Positions 37,470 to 47,100 are shown, numbered from the stretch's first letter. The stretch: DNA of 64,000 bases from CBDUEF01 sp018063485 (GCA_037045435.1 JBAOID010000013.1:45304-109303); one strand, 5' to 3'. The notes: generated by a model from the letters alone, not told the origin. Made by a program: numbers and translations.

Positions 37470-37816
37470 TCCCTCGCGGCAAAATGGCCTGAGTTCAGGA
37501 CGTCCTTATGCCGCTTTTGCCTGATCTGCTCTCGAGAAATGGGGGCAGTTGGGGTTGGGATGGATTATCATCTTCACACTCAAGCTGTTTTTTGCTGGTG
37601 GTGCTGCTGGGTGCAGTTGACCCCGATAGCGGGCTGAAAAGGCCGCTGCTTGGGATTGCCGCGATCAAGCCGGGAACTTGTTTTACCCTGAAGATGGATT
37701 CTTCTGAAGAACTTGCGCTATCGGCCCTGGTATTGTGCCGTTTCGTGGTGCCTTCGCGGTTGAACCTTGGGCCAAGCGGGGCTAGCTAGACAGCAGGTGT
37801 CCAACAGTGGGGCGAC
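37470..37816 (+). other. Non-coding leader upstream of terC (347 bases)
   Basis: No credible gene. A small open frame at 37508-37789 has no homologous features or ribosome site. The stretch includes G-rich and C-rich blocks able to pair and GGGGCGAC directly before the terC ATG. Some terC genes are controlled by a Mn-sensing yybP-ykoY riboswitch; I looked for its conserved elements and did not recognise them. Confidence 0.4.
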
Positions 37817-38476
37817 ATGGAAGTTTTTACTTACGCCGGTTTCATGGCTTTGTTGCAGGTCATCGGAATTGACCTGGTGCTTGCGGGCGACAATGCGATT
37901 GTCATTGGCCTTGCGGCGGCAGGCTTGCCAAAAGAGCAACGCTCAAAGGCTATTCTTGTCGGTATTCTGGCGGCGACAATCCTGCGGATCGGCTTTGCCT
38001 TGATTACCACGAAACTGCTGGCGATTGTGGGCTTGCTGTTGGCGGGCGGGGTGTTGCTGCTTTGGGTTTGCTGGAAAATGTGGCGCGAGTTGCGATCAGA
38101 TTCGGGCGATCACAACCGCGCCGATGAGGCGCTGTCGGGAATTGATCTGAACGACGATGGCCAGATTGCAACCGGAGGGCCGCGCAAGAGTTTTGCACAA
38201 GCGGCGTGGCAAATCGTGCTGGCGGATGTGTCGATGTCTTTGGACAACGTGCTGGCTGTTGCCGGTGCCGCGCGTGAGCACCCGACAGTGCTGGTGATCG
38301 GCCTGATCCTGTCTATCGCGATGATGGGGCTTGCTGCCTCCTATATTGCGCAGCTGTTGCACAAATACCGCTGGATTGCCTATCTTGGTCTGGCAATCAT
38401 CGTTTATGTGGCGCTGGATATGATCTGGCGCGGTTGGCATGAGGTTTCGCCGATGGTGATGGCCTCACTTTTGTGA
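37817..38476 (+). CDS. TerC-family integral membrane protein
   Basis: 219-residue protein with about seven membrane segments. The hallmark acidic pairs lie in IDLVLAGDNAIVIGLAA near residue 20 and in SMSLDNVLAVAGAA near residue 140. A charged cytoplasmic loop (residues 88-120) separates two halves. Family members export manganese or confer tellurite resistance, in some cases helping metallate secreted enzymes. Which role applies here is unknown. Confidence 0.88.
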   Translation: MEVFTYAGFMALLQVIGIDLVLAGDNAIVIGLAAAGLPKEQRSKAILVGILAATILRIGFALITTKLLAIVGLLLAGGVLLLWVCWKMWRELRSDSGDHNRADEALSGIDLNDDGQIATGGPRKSFAQAAWQIVLADVSMSLDNVLAVAGAAREHPTVLVIGLILSIAMMGLAASYIAQLLHKYRWIAYLGLAIIVYVALDMIWRGWHEVSPMVMASLL

Positions 38477-38483
38477 CCGCCAC

Positions 38484-39362
38484 TCAGGCGCGGGCAGGAA
38501 GGCGTGGTTTTCTGCCGCCAAAAGCGTTTATGAGCACCGCCACCAAAAGGATCGCTCCGCCTGTTGCTGTGGCTTGCGAGACGGTTTCGCCCAAGGCAAG
38601 CCATACCCAGACCGGGGCCAACAGGATTTCGGTCATCGAGAGCAGCGTCGCCTGTGCTGCGGGCACCACGCGGCTGCCGGCGGTATAAAGGAGCAATCCG
38701 CCGGCCAATGTGACCACACCCATGCCGATGGAGACCACAATATCATGTGTGGGCACCAGCAGGGCCTGACCCAAAGCAAGGGCAACAACAGCTCCGGTGG
38801 CAACAGATAGCAGCGCCCCCATGGCAACTGCGGGGAACATGTTGGCCACCTTGCCCCAACGCAGCGCCACGGTGAAACTGCCAAAGCCAAAGGCGGAAAT
38901 CAGCGCGGCGAGATTGCCATCGACCGCGCCGCGGCCAATTGAGCCATCCACCATCACCAAGACGCCACAAGCGGCCAGCGCCATGCTGAGCCATGTCAGC
39001 GGTGCAACCGCCTCATGCAGCAGCAACCGGCCAAGGATGGCCGCAAAGAAGGGCGAGGCGGAAAACAACAAGACAGCATTGGCTACCGTGGTCGCCTGCA
39101 GGGAATAGATTGCACCGCCAAAGGCCAGAACCAAACCGATGCCGCCGACAACGGCGGCAAAACCTGCCGCCTTGAATTCGCGCAAAAGCTGTCCCTTGCT
39201 GGTCAGCCATATCCATAACAGCATGACGGCCAGCGTTCCCAGCGAGCGCCAGAACAGCACCGTCCAGGCCCCGGACTCGTGGATGTTGCGGATGATCAGA
39301 CCTTGGGTTGACCAAACCAGCCCCGCCAACAAGATCAAGGTCGCACCGGTGGTAAATTTCAT
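38484..39362 (-). CDS. EamA/DMT-family transporter
   Basis: 292-residue inner-membrane carrier with ten predicted membrane segments in two EamA repeats, starting with TLILLAGLVWSTQGLIIR and IGMGVVTLAGGLLLYTAGSR in the second half. The last loop is positively charged (GGRKPRLPARA). Members export amino acids, nucleosides or other metabolites; no substrate can be read. Converges with terC across seven bases. Confidence 0.88.
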   Translation of the reverse strand: MKFTTGATLILLAGLVWSTQGLIIRNIHESGAWTVLFWRSLGTLAVMLLWIWLTSKGQLLREFKAAGFAAVVGGIGLVLAFGGAIYSLQATTVANAVLLFSASPFFAAILGRLLLHEAVAPLTWLSMALAACGVLVMVDGSIGRGAVDGNLAALISAFGFGSFTVALRWGKVANMFPAVAMGALLSVATGAVVALALGQALLVPTHDIVVSIGMGVVTLAGGLLLYTAGSRVVPAAQATLLSMTEILLAPVWVWLALGETVSQATATGGAILLVAVLINAFGGRKPRLPARA

Positions 39363-39467
39363 TGTCTGCCCCTGACTTTACGGCAGGCTGCGATGAAGGG
39401 ATGCGGCAGGCTGTTCCAATAGCGACCAGAAACGGCGTGATCGCAGCGGCTTGGCAGAAAAGGGGCG

Positions 39468-40400
39468 TCAGTATCCGCGCCGAAAATCCACCAGATGCAG
39501 AAATGGCAGGCCCGCCTCGCCGCGCCTGATGTTTTCGACCAGAACGCCGACGGCCCCACTGGCGCGGGTATCGGCGGCGATATGGGGTGTGACTGTCACT
39601 CTTGGATGGGTCCAGAACGGGCTGTCTTTGGGCAGGGGCTCCACGCGGAACACATCCAGCGTCGCATGACCGATCTGGCCGCTGTCCAGGGCCGCCAGAA
39701 GATCGCCATCGTTGATCAGAGCGCCCCGGCCGGGGTTCAGGATCACGGCTCCGCGCTTCATTTGCGCAAAACGTCGGGCGTTCAGCAGGTTGTCGGTCTC
39801 CGGCGTTTTTGGCAGCAAGGTGACAACAATGTCCGCCTGCGCCAGAATTTCGATCAACCCATCCTCACCATGAAAACAGCGCACGCCCGTGCTGTCTTTA
39901 GGCTGGCGTGACCAGCCAGCCACATCGAAATTCAGAGCTTTCAATGCCCTTGCCGCAGCACTTCCCAAGGCGCCCATGCCCAGCATCGCTACCTTTCGTT
40001 CTCGCGCAAGCGGTGGGCAAACGGGGTTCCACTGATGCTTTGGATTTAAGATATGGGCGTCCATTCCCAGATGGTGGCGCAGACAATGGCCGACCACCCA
40101 TTCCACCATGCCTTCGGTAAGCGAAGGGTCAACCATCCGGCACAGCGGTTGGGTCAGACTCGCATTGCCGACAATCCGCTCGACGCCAGCCCACAGGCTC
40201 AGAACCGCCTTGGTGCGGACATAGGGGGCAAAATCCTGCAAGGGCGCGGAAGGGGCATATATGATATAGTCCACCGTTTCCGGGGCCGGGGACTCGGTGA
40301 CGATTCGCGCGTCGATCCCTGCATCTTTCAACGCCTGGGGCAGAAAAGGCTGATATTCCGGCCAGATCGCCGCCGCGGCAAAGTAAATGGTCAGGGTCAT
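39468..40400 (-). CDS. 2-hydroxyacid dehydrogenase, GhrA-like
   Basis: 310-residue NAD(P)-dependent reductase acting on glyoxylate or hydroxypyruvate in relatives. Cofactor loop VAMLGMGALGSAAARAL near residue 140 and GWSRQPKD (Arg for NADP phosphate); catalytic Arg in LNPGRGALIND near 232 and His in VTPHIAADT near 279. Short N-terminal catalytic part (MTLTIYFAAAA) is the GhrA type. Ends the cell-shape operon, 9 bases after rodA, but need not be related to it. Confidence 0.88.
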   Translation of the reverse strand: MTLTIYFAAAAIWPEYQPFLPQALKDAGIDARIVTESPAPETVDYIIYAPSAPLQDFAPYVRTKAVLSLWAGVERIVGNASLTQPLCRMVDPSLTEGMVEWVVGHCLRHHLGMDAHILNPKHQWNPVCPPLARERKVAMLGMGALGSAAARALKALNFDVAGWSRQPKDSTGVRCFHGEDGLIEILAQADIVVTLLPKTPETDNLLNARRFAQMKRGAVILNPGRGALINDGDLLAALDSGQIGHATLDVFRVEPLPKDSPFWTHPRVTVTPHIAADTRASGAVGVLVENIRRGEAGLPFLHLVDFRRGY

Positions 40401-40409
40401 GTTTGCTCC

Positions 40410-41549
40410 CTATCTGGGCCGGTGAACGATCGCGCTTTGCACCAGCCCAAAGGCCAGCAAGATCACCAATGTGGCAGAACCGCCATAGCTGAGCAAGGGC
40501 AGCGGCACCCCCACGACGGGTGCCATTCCCATCACCATCGACAGATTGACCGCGAGATACAGAAAGAAGTTCATCGCGACTCCGATGATCAGCAACTGGC
40601 TGAAACGGTCCTTGTTCTGAACGGCGGCACTGATCAGGAACACCAGAACCAGCGTGTACAGCGCCAATAGTGAGATTGCACCGATAAAGCCGAACTCCTC
40701 GCCCAAAGTGGTAAAGATGAAATCGGTGTGTTTTTCGGGCAGGAAGTTCAACCGGCTTTGGGTTCCCTGCATGAACCCCTTGCCTGCCCACCCGCCAGAT
40801 CCCAGCGCGATCTTGGCCTGAATGATGTTATAGCCAGCGCCCAGTGGATCGGCGGAGGGATCAAGAAAGGTATGGATGCGTTTGTATTGATAATCATGCA
40901 GTAATTGCCATGACTTGCCCTCCGACAAGATCACCGCTGCGACCCCGCCACCCACCAATGCAATGACCGCCCCAAAATACCAAAGGCTGACACCGGCTGC
41001 AAACATCACCCCGGCCCCCGCAGCCAACAGCATCACCGAAGTGCCGAGGTTGGGCTGCATCAGCACCAGAATCGTCGGAGCAACGATGATCAGCACCGGG
41101 ATAAGCACCCAAAGCGGGCGACTGACTTTCTTGTCATCCAGCCAGTCGTAATAGGTGGCCAGCATCATCACCAGCGTCACCTTCATCAATTCCGAAGGCT
41201 GCAAACGCATGAAGCCAAGATCAATCCAGCGTTGCGCACCCATTCCAACCGTGCCGAAAAACTGCACGATCAGCAGCAGGATCATCGCGACGAGATAGGC
41301 CAACCCGGATGTGTTGCGCCAAAACCAGATTGGCGTGAAAGCAATGGCAAAAAGGATCACCATGCCAAAACCATAGCGTTTGATCTGGGGTGCCGCCCAA
41401 ACCGACAAATCACCGCCTGCGATGGAATAAAGCATTAGCCAACCGATAGCGGCGACTGCGGTGATCACCAGGATCAGGGCCCAATGGAGGTAAAACACCT
41501 TGGAAAAGCCAGTTGGCACGGCCTTGAGGCGGTATTCCAGAAAACTCAT
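40410..41549 (-). CDS. rodA: Rod-shape peptidoglycan glycosyltransferase RodA
   Basis: 379-residue SEDS polymerase with ten membrane segments that lengthens glycan strands in the elongasome together with PBP2. Landmarks are WIDLGFMRLQPSELMKV near residue 107, MLLAAGAGVMFAAG, ARLNFLPEKHTDFIF-type sequence reading SRLNFLPEKHTDFIFTTLGEE split by my quoting, and PVVGVPLPLLSYGGSA near 345. ATG 41549 follows mrdA closely. Confidence 0.95.
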   Translation of the reverse strand: MSFLEYRLKAVPTGFSKVFYLHWALILVITAVAAIGWLMLYSIAGGDLSVWAAPQIKRYGFGMVILFAIAFTPIWFWRNTSGLAYLVAMILLLIVQFFGTVGMGAQRWIDLGFMRLQPSELMKVTLVMMLATYYDWLDDKKVSRPLWVLIPVLIIVAPTILVLMQPNLGTSVMLLAAGAGVMFAAGVSLWYFGAVIALVGGGVAAVILSEGKSWQLLHDYQYKRIHTFLDPSADPLGAGYNIIQAKIALGSGGWAGKGFMQGTQSRLNFLPEKHTDFIFTTLGEEFGFIGAISLLALYTLVLVFLISAAVQNKDRFSQLLIIGVAMNFFLYLAVNLSMVMGMAPVVGVPLPLLSYGGSATLVILLAFGLVQSAIVHRPR

Positions 41550-41555
41550 GGCGCC

Positions 41556-43499
41556 TTAAACCTTTGAATTGGTGGCAATGCTGCCATCTGGTTGGCGCAA
41601 TTGCAGCTTGTTCAAAAGCGATTCCATGCGCCCGCGTTGGTCGGCGGGATAGGCTGAAAGCGATGGCATTCCATCTGACATCGCCCGCAATATGGCATCG
41701 CGGGCGATGGGTGCCGCCACGGCGGAACCACCTCCGCCATGCTCGACCACCACCGAAACTGCATATTTTGGATTGTCCGCGGGCGCAAAGCCCACAAACA
41801 ACGCGTGATCGCGCTGTTTCCATGGCAAGCGGTCATTGGCGACAACGCCGGTATCGCGTTCGGCCGAGGATATGTTGCGCACCTGCGCTGTGCCGGTTTT
41901 GCCGGCCATCAGCATCCCGGCCTCGACAATACGCGCCGACCGCGCGGTGCCGCGCGGCCCGTTCATCACGCCATACATCCCAGCCTGCACCGCCCGCAAT
42001 TGGGCTGCGTTGACATCCAGCGGTGCAACTTCGGCCACAGGCACCTCTTGCCCGTCGACACTGAGCACCAATCTTGGGGACACGGATGTGCCGCTGGCAA
42101 TCCGTGCGGCCATCACCGCCAATTGCAAGGGCGAGGTCAGCACATAGCCCTGGCCGATGGAGGCGTTGATCGTGTCACCGATCCGCCACTCGGATTTCTG
42201 CTTTTCGGTTTTCCACGCCTTGTCTGGTATGACGCCCTCGGTGATCGCCGACATCGGCAGATCATGGCGGTGCCCAAGACCCAAGGACCGCCCCATTTCA
42301 GCGATCTTGTCGATGCCACAGCGCTGGGCGACATCATAAAAGAACACATCGCAGCTTTCCGCCAGCGCCCGCGCCAGATCAACAGAACCGTGGCCGCCAT
42401 GTTTCCAGCAGTGGAACTTGCGTCCGCCGCTTTCCAGATAACCGGGACAACGCACCTTGGTGTTGACGTCGATTTCTCCCGAGGCCAGGGCCGCCAGCGC
42501 CGTGACCATCTTGAAGGTGGAACCGGGCGGATAGGCCCCTTGCACGGATTTGTTGGCCAGCGGGCGGTGGTCATGTTCGGTCAGGGCCGAATAATCGGTC
42601 TGGCTGATCCCGCGCACGAAAAGGTTGGGGTCAAACGACGGGTTCGACACGATGGCGATCAAATCGCCGTTGGTCACATCCATCACCACACAAGAGGCGC
42701 TTTCCTCACCCAGCCGAGCCTGCACGAAATTCTGTACATCGGCGTCGATGGTCAGCCGGATATCCTTGCCCGCAATACCGTCCTCACGGCCCAATTCGCG
42801 CATGACGCGGCCAACGTGGTTCACCTCGATCCGCTTGGTTCCCGATGATCCGCGCAGGATGTCTTCCAGCCATTTTTCCGCACCGATCTTGCCGATCTGG
42901 AATTTCGGCAGCCGCAGCAGCGGGTCGGGGCTGTCCAGCGCCGCAAGATCTTTCTCGCTGACCGGGCCGACATAGCCCACCACATGCGCGAAATCCTCGA
43001 CCCGCGGGTAAATCCTGCTTAATCCCACCTCGGGCGTCACCCCAGGCAGGGCAGGGCTGTTGACGGCCACCTTGGTGAAATCATCCCAACTCAGCCGGTC
43101 GGCCACCGGAACCGGTACAAAAGCCGAATTGCGTTTAAGGTCTTTGAGCGTGATGGCGCGATCCTCATCCGTCATCGGGATGATCTGGCTCAGCCGGTTC
43201 AGGACCACTTCGACATCGCCGGCGTCCTCGCGGGTGATCACCACACGGAAATTCTGTTCGTTGCCGGCAATCAGTTTGCCATTGCGATCCTCGATCAGGC
43301 CGCGCGCTGGCGGGATCAATCGGATATTGATCCGGTTTTCCTCGGCCAAGAGCTTGAATTCATCGGCCTGCTCAACACCCAAAAAACGCATCCGTGCGCC
43401 CAGGGCCGCCACCATAGCCGCCATGCAGCCACCCATGAACAAGGCGCGGCGGGTGACATTGGTTGCCATTGCATCAGTGTCGCGGGGCGTGCGTCTCAT
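41556..43499 (-). CDS. mrdA: Penicillin-binding protein 2 (elongasome transpeptidase)
   Basis: Class B PBP that cross-links peptidoglycan during side-wall growth. One N-terminal membrane anchor (ALFMGGCMAAMVAALGARM), a PBP dimer domain with IPPARGLIEDRNGKLIAGNE, and a transpeptidase domain with SxxK GSTFKM near residue 330, SxN-type ESCDVFF near 383 and GKTGTAQV near 537. GTG 43511 overlaps the mreD stop (GTGA) and is possible; ATG 43499 (MRRTPRDTDAMA) gives 647 residues with a more typical beginning. Confidence 0.95.
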   Translation of the reverse strand: MRRTPRDTDAMATNVTRRALFMGGCMAAMVAALGARMRFLGVEQADEFKLLAEENRINIRLIPPARGLIEDRNGKLIAGNEQNFRVVITREDAGDVEVVLNRLSQIIPMTDEDRAITLKDLKRNSAFVPVPVADRLSWDDFTKVAVNSPALPGVTPEVGLSRIYPRVEDFAHVVGYVGPVSEKDLAALDSPDPLLRLPKFQIGKIGAEKWLEDILRGSSGTKRIEVNHVGRVMRELGREDGIAGKDIRLTIDADVQNFVQARLGEESASCVVMDVTNGDLIAIVSNPSFDPNLFVRGISQTDYSALTEHDHRPLANKSVQGAYPPGSTFKMVTALAALASGEIDVNTKVRCPGYLESGGRKFHCWKHGGHGSVDLARALAESCDVFFYDVAQRCGIDKIAEMGRSLGLGHRHDLPMSAITEGVIPDKAWKTEKQKSEWRIGDTINASIGQGYVLTSPLQLAVMAARIASGTSVSPRLVLSVDGQEVPVAEVAPLDVNAAQLRAVQAGMYGVMNGPRGTARSARIVEAGMLMAGKTGTAQVRNISSAERDTGVVANDRLPWKQRDHALFVGFAPADNPKYAVSVVVEHGGGGSAVAAPIARDAILRAMSDGMPSLSAYPADQRGRMESLLNKLQLRQPDGSIATNSKV

Positions 43500-43507
43500 C
43501 TTTGGGG

Positions 43508-44047
43508 TCACATCCTTCGGCCATAGGCATCCACCTCGCCCATGGCAGGTTTATAAAGATCCAGCACAAAGCGCGACAGGGCAACAACGGCAGGATAACA
43601 CAGGATTGACCAGATCACCTGCACCAAGGCAAATCCGAAACCCGGTTGCGGTAACAAAGTGATCGCAAACACGGTGCGATAGATCAGCAGCATGGCCAGC
43701 ATAAGCCCTCCCACCAACAACCATTCCACCAGAAAATTCAACTCACGCGTCAGGGCCACACGGGCGCGCACGAATTCCGACCCCATCAAGACCAGTGCCG
43801 TCCACAGACCCGGTGGCCGCATCAGCAACATATCCTCCAGCAAGACCACCGAGACAATCAACCAAGGCGGCAGATAGTCCGGGCGCCGCATCGTCCAGGC
43901 AAAGACAAAGCACAGCAATATATCGGGCCCAGGCAAATGTCCGGCAACCGCGCCCAGCGGCAGCAGGCGAACGAAAAGCAATATCAACGCGATGGCAACG
44001 AACAACACACGATGCAGCCAGACGGAACGTGTGGCCGGATCAACCAT
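43508..44047 (-). CDS. mreD: Rod-shape protein MreD
   Basis: 179-residue membrane protein with five or six hydrophobic segments (LHRVLFVAIALILLFVRLLPL, DILLCFVFAWTM, then LPPWLIVSVVLLEDMLLM). MreD links MreC to the RodA-PBP2 machine. Its sequence is weakly conserved; assignment rests on size, hydrophobicity and position between mreC and mrdA. Overlaps mreC by eight bases. Confidence 0.9.
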   Translation of the reverse strand: MVDPATRSVWLHRVLFVAIALILLFVRLLPLGAVAGHLPGPDILLCFVFAWTMRRPDYLPPWLIVSVVLLEDMLLMRPPGLWTALVLMGSEFVRARVALTRELNFLVEWLLVGGLMLAMLLIYRTVFAITLLPQPGFGFALVQVIWSILCYPAVVALSRFVLDLYKPAMGEVDAYGRRM

Positions 44048-44975
44048 TGCTTGCCCCGGCCTCTGCTTCGATTCCGGGTTCGGGGGTCACGGGGGGGCGC
44101 GGCGGCCCCTGTATCGGGGGTGAGGCAACCAAGCCACCGGCGTCGAGGATCGGCTGCAATTCATGGCTGCGTAGAACCTTCAGGAAATCAAGGCGCTGAT
44201 AGTCCGCGGCCAGATCAACTCTCAGGCGCTTGTCGGTTCCCAAAACCACCGATCCCACCAAAAGCCCTGCCGGAAACACTCCACCATCGCCCGAGCTGAA
44301 CACCTGATCGCCGGGGCGGACTTCATCGCCGTTCTCAAGGAAATCGAGCGGAGGAATCGTGGAATTGTCACCCGACAGGATCGCGCGCTGACCCGAAGGC
44401 TGCACCGTCACCGGCACCCGACTGCTGCTGTCGGTCAAAAGGATGACCCGGCTGGTTTGCCGCCCAACGCCAGAAATCCGCCCCACCAGCCCGATACCGT
44501 CCATCGTCGCCCAACCGTCGCGGATACCGTCGCGCTCGCCAACATTCAACAACACCGATTGGCGAAACGGGCTTCCGGAATCAGCCAGAACCACACCAGT
44601 GACATGGGTCAGCAACGGATCAAGCCGGACGTGATTCAGATCGAGCAGACGCGCATTCTTCTGCCCCAACAGAAGCGCCGCTTCCTTCCAGGCTTTCATC
44701 TGCCGCAACTCTTCACGAAGCTGTTGGTTTTGCTCATAAAGCCGAGAGTAAGACTGGAAATCATCAAAGATGCCGATGCCCCAGGTTACCGGAGCCATGG
44801 CCCATTCGAACGAGGGAACAAAGCGGTCCACAAGTGCCGAACGAAAGCGTTCGACGCGCGGGCTGTCGATGCGCCACAAGAAGAACAGTCCAAACAGCAG
44901 CAACACCAAAAGCCCCACCAAAACCCTTCGCAGGGGGCGGGAGAAATCTTCGCGCTCGCTCTGATACTTTGCCAT
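44040..44975 (-). CDS. mreC: Rod-shape protein MreC
   Basis: 311-residue bitopic protein: short basic N-terminus, membrane segment VLVGLLVLLLFGLFFLW, coiled coil (about residues 75-105, YEQNQQLREELRQMKAWKE) and the periplasmic beta domain with GVVLADSGSPFRQSVLLNVG and ILLTDSSSRVPV. The C-terminal tail is Pro/Glu-rich. MreC activates PBP2. Placed between mreB and mreD as usual. Confidence 0.94.
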   Translation of the reverse strand: MAKYQSEREDFSRPLRRVLVGLLVLLLFGLFFLWRIDSPRVERFRSALVDRFVPSFEWAMAPVTWGIGIFDDFQSYSRLYEQNQQLREELRQMKAWKEAALLLGQKNARLLDLNHVRLDPLLTHVTGVVLADSGSPFRQSVLLNVGERDGIRDGWATMDGIGLVGRISGVGRQTSRVILLTDSSSRVPVTVQPSGQRAILSGDNSTIPPLDFLENGDEVRPGDQVFSSGDGGVFPAGLLVGSVVLGTDKRLRVDLAADYQRLDFLKVLRSHELQPILDAGGLVASPPIQGPPRPPVTPEPGIEAEAGASNG

Positions 44976-45017
44976 TTTGGCCTGTTTTGTTCGCCGGGGA
45001 GACCCGGAACCAAAGGA

Positions 45018-46056
45018 TCAGCTATCGTAGTCAATCACATGACGCAGTTGCTTCTCAAACTCCAGCGCCTTGCCGGTGCCCAAAGCGACGCAGTTCAACG
45101 GCTCATTGGCCACCGAGATCGACAATCCGGTTTGTTCGCGCAAGGAGAGATCAAGATCGCCCAACAAGGCGCCGCCCCCGGTCAGCATGACGCCTCTGTC
45201 AACGATATCCGCCGCGAGGTCTGGCGGAGTGGTTTCCAGCGCCTGCATCACCGCGTCGCAAATCTGTTGCACGGGTTCCGACAGGGCCTCGGCCACCTGA
45301 GCCTGGTTGATCTCGGTTTCCTTCGGCACGCCGTTCAACAGATCACGGCCCCGGATTGTCATGCTGGAGCCGCGCCCGTCATCGGGCATCCGCGCCGTGC
45401 CGATGCTGGTCTTGATCCGCTCGGCGGTGGATTCGCCGATCAACAGGTTTTGATGGCGGCGCAGATAATTGATGATGGCCTCATCCATCCTGTCGCCGCC
45501 AACCCGAACCGAGCGGGCATAGACGATGTCGCCCAGCGACAGCACTGCCACTTCGGTGGTGCCGCCGCCGATATCGACAACCATGTTGCCGGTGGGATCG
45601 GTGATCGGCATTCCGGCACCGATGGCCGCCGCAATCGGTTCGGCAATCAAGCCGGCACGGCGCGCGCCTGCCGACAGAACCGATTGACGGATCGCCCGCT
45701 TTTCAACTGGCGTCGCCCCATGTGGCACGCAAACGATGATCTTGGGCTTGGAAAACGTGGTGCGCTTGTGAACCTTGCGGATGAAATGCTTGATCATTTC
45801 CTCGGCAGTGTCGAAATCTGCGATCACACCATCACGCATCGGGCGAATGGCTTCAATACTGCCTGGGGTGCGGCCCAGCATCAGTTTCGCGTCCTCTCCC
45901 ACCGCCAGGACCTGCTTTTTGCCATCCTTGACATGATAGGCCACGACCGAAGGCTCGTTCAGAACGATCCCTTTGCCGCGCACATAAACCAAGCGTGTTG
46001 GCGGTGCCGAGGTCAATCGCCATGTCTGACGAAAAGAGGCTTGAGAGGATCGACAT
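45018..46056 (-). CDS. mreB: Rod-shape actin homologue MreB (one frameshift near start)
   Basis: Cytoplasmic actin-like filament that steers wall growth. ATG 46056 opens MSILSSLFSSDMAIDLGTAN, the amphipathic helix plus phosphate-1 loop. One extra base near 45990 breaks the frame inside TANTLVYVRGKG; from 46016 the rest is intact: GRTPGSIEAIRPMRDGVI, VVDIGGGTTEVAVLS (phosphate 2), VRVGGDRMDEAI and LTGGGALLGDLDL (adenosine motif). About 346 residues after repair. Loss of this gene should change cell shape drastically, so the break is best seen as an error. First gene of the shape operon. Confidence 0.95.
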
Positions 46057-46265
46057 GCTGCGGGTGTCCTTCACGGCGAAAAAAACTGGCCCGCGACTCA
46101 CGTTTGTGGGGCGGGCGTGTTCATATAAGGCCCGATCCGCACGGGGGAAAGGGTCAAGGCTGGGGCCATGCACCTTTCCGCCACCTCGCGACCGGCCGCT
46201 CTCATATTTCTGATGCGTTTGGCGTGAATTTATTGGAACTTGGGGGGGAATCGGAGGGGAGAGCC

Positions 46266-47024
46266 ATGATGTTTGATTTCAAGGGGCGCGTGGCCTTGGT
46301 GACGGGGGCTGGCAGCCCCGGTGGTATCGGCTTTGCTATCGCCAAGGCTTTGGCGGATGCGGGGGCAAAGCTGTGTATTACCTCGACTACGCCGCGCATT
46401 CTTGATCGCGCCATCGAGTTGGGATGTATGGGGCATGTCGCTGATCTGACCAAGGCTGAACAGGTTACAGGCTTGTTTCGGGCGGTTGAGGGCCAACTCG
46501 GAGCAGTCGAGATCCTCGTAAACAACGCCGGCATGGTGCAAAGCGGCAAAAAGGTGAAACGAGCGCGTTTGGGCGGTTTGTCAGACACTGACTGGGCGCA
46601 TCACATGGGGTTGAATATCGGGGTCACTTTCAACTGCATCCGAGCGGCCTTACCCGCAATGCAGTCAGCGGCCTATGGCCGTATCGTCAATATTTCTTCT
46701 GTCACCGGCCCGATGGTGGCCATCGACGGATCTTCGGCCTATGCCACGGCCAAGGCGGCGATCATTGGGATGACCCGCGCTGTCGCTCTGGAATATGGCC
46801 GTGAGGGCATCACCTGCAACGCCATCCTGCCGGGGTGGATTGAAACCGCCTCCTCCTCGGCCAGGGAGGTTCGTGCCGGCAAGGTTACACCTGCTGGCCG
46901 CCCCGGCCGCCCCGATGAGGTGGCAGCTTGCGCATTGTTTCTGGCCTCACAAGAGTCGAGCTATGTCACCGGCACAACGCTTGTGGTGGATGGCGGGAAT
47001 ACGCTGATGGAAATGAAGGTATAA
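46266..47024 (+). CDS. SDR-family oxidoreductase (3-oxoacyl-ACP reductase-like)
   Basis: 252-residue short-chain dehydrogenase. ATG 46266 follows a strong ribosome site GGAGGGGAG. Cofactor loop VTGAGSPGGIGFAIAKAL, NNAGM near residue 92, catalytic ISSVTGP and YATAKAAI (Y-x3-K) near 162, and VVDGGNTLMEM at the end. An open frame continues upstream through the antisense of mreB and mreC but is not coding. FabG-like in sequence; the actual substrate is unknown. Divergent from mreB, convergent with leuA. Confidence 0.88.
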   Translation: MMFDFKGRVALVTGAGSPGGIGFAIAKALADAGAKLCITSTTPRILDRAIELGCMGHVADLTKAEQVTGLFRAVEGQLGAVEILVNNAGMVQSGKKVKRARLGGLSDTDWAHHMGLNIGVTFNCIRAALPAMQSAAYGRIVNISSVTGPMVAIDGSSAYATAKAAIIGMTRAVALEYGREGITCNAILPGWIETASSSAREVRAGKVTPAGRPGRPDEVAACALFLASQESSYVTGTTLVVDGGNTLMEMKV

Positions 47025-47068
47025 GAGACAACTGGTCGCAAGGCGGTGTTTGCGATCTCCGATGGTTC

Positions 47069-47092
47069 GGCGGGGGCCTCGCAGCCCCCGCC
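47069..47092. terminator. Hairpin between convergent SDR and leuA genes
   Basis: Perfect nine-base stem GGCGGGGGC / GCCCCCGCC with loop CTCGCA in the 76-base gap between two gene ends. No U-run on either side; GC-only stems of this kind in high-GC alphaproteobacteria are plausible terminators or transcript stabilisers. Confidence 0.55.
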
Positions 47093-47100
47093 CAGGCTGT

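Noticed and set aside
37508..37789. Small open frame upstream of terC as a gene.
   Set aside because: No ribosome site, no recognisable domain, odd composition. More likely part of a leader or spacer.
37470..37816. yybP-ykoY manganese riboswitch upstream of terC.
   Set aside because: I could not find its conserved loops by eye. Left as a question for a covariance search.
46100..46165. TTGACC and TTATAT on the minus strand as the mreB promoter.
   Set aside because: The spacing is about 23 bases, too long for sigma-70; no better pair was seen.
44457..46265. A very long plus-strand open frame runs through the antisense of mreC and mreB into the SDR gene, giving 855 codons.
   Set aside because: The upstream 603 codons show no domain features, are low in complexity, and lie opposite two well-supported genes. 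The SDR has its own strong ribosome site and ATG at 46266.
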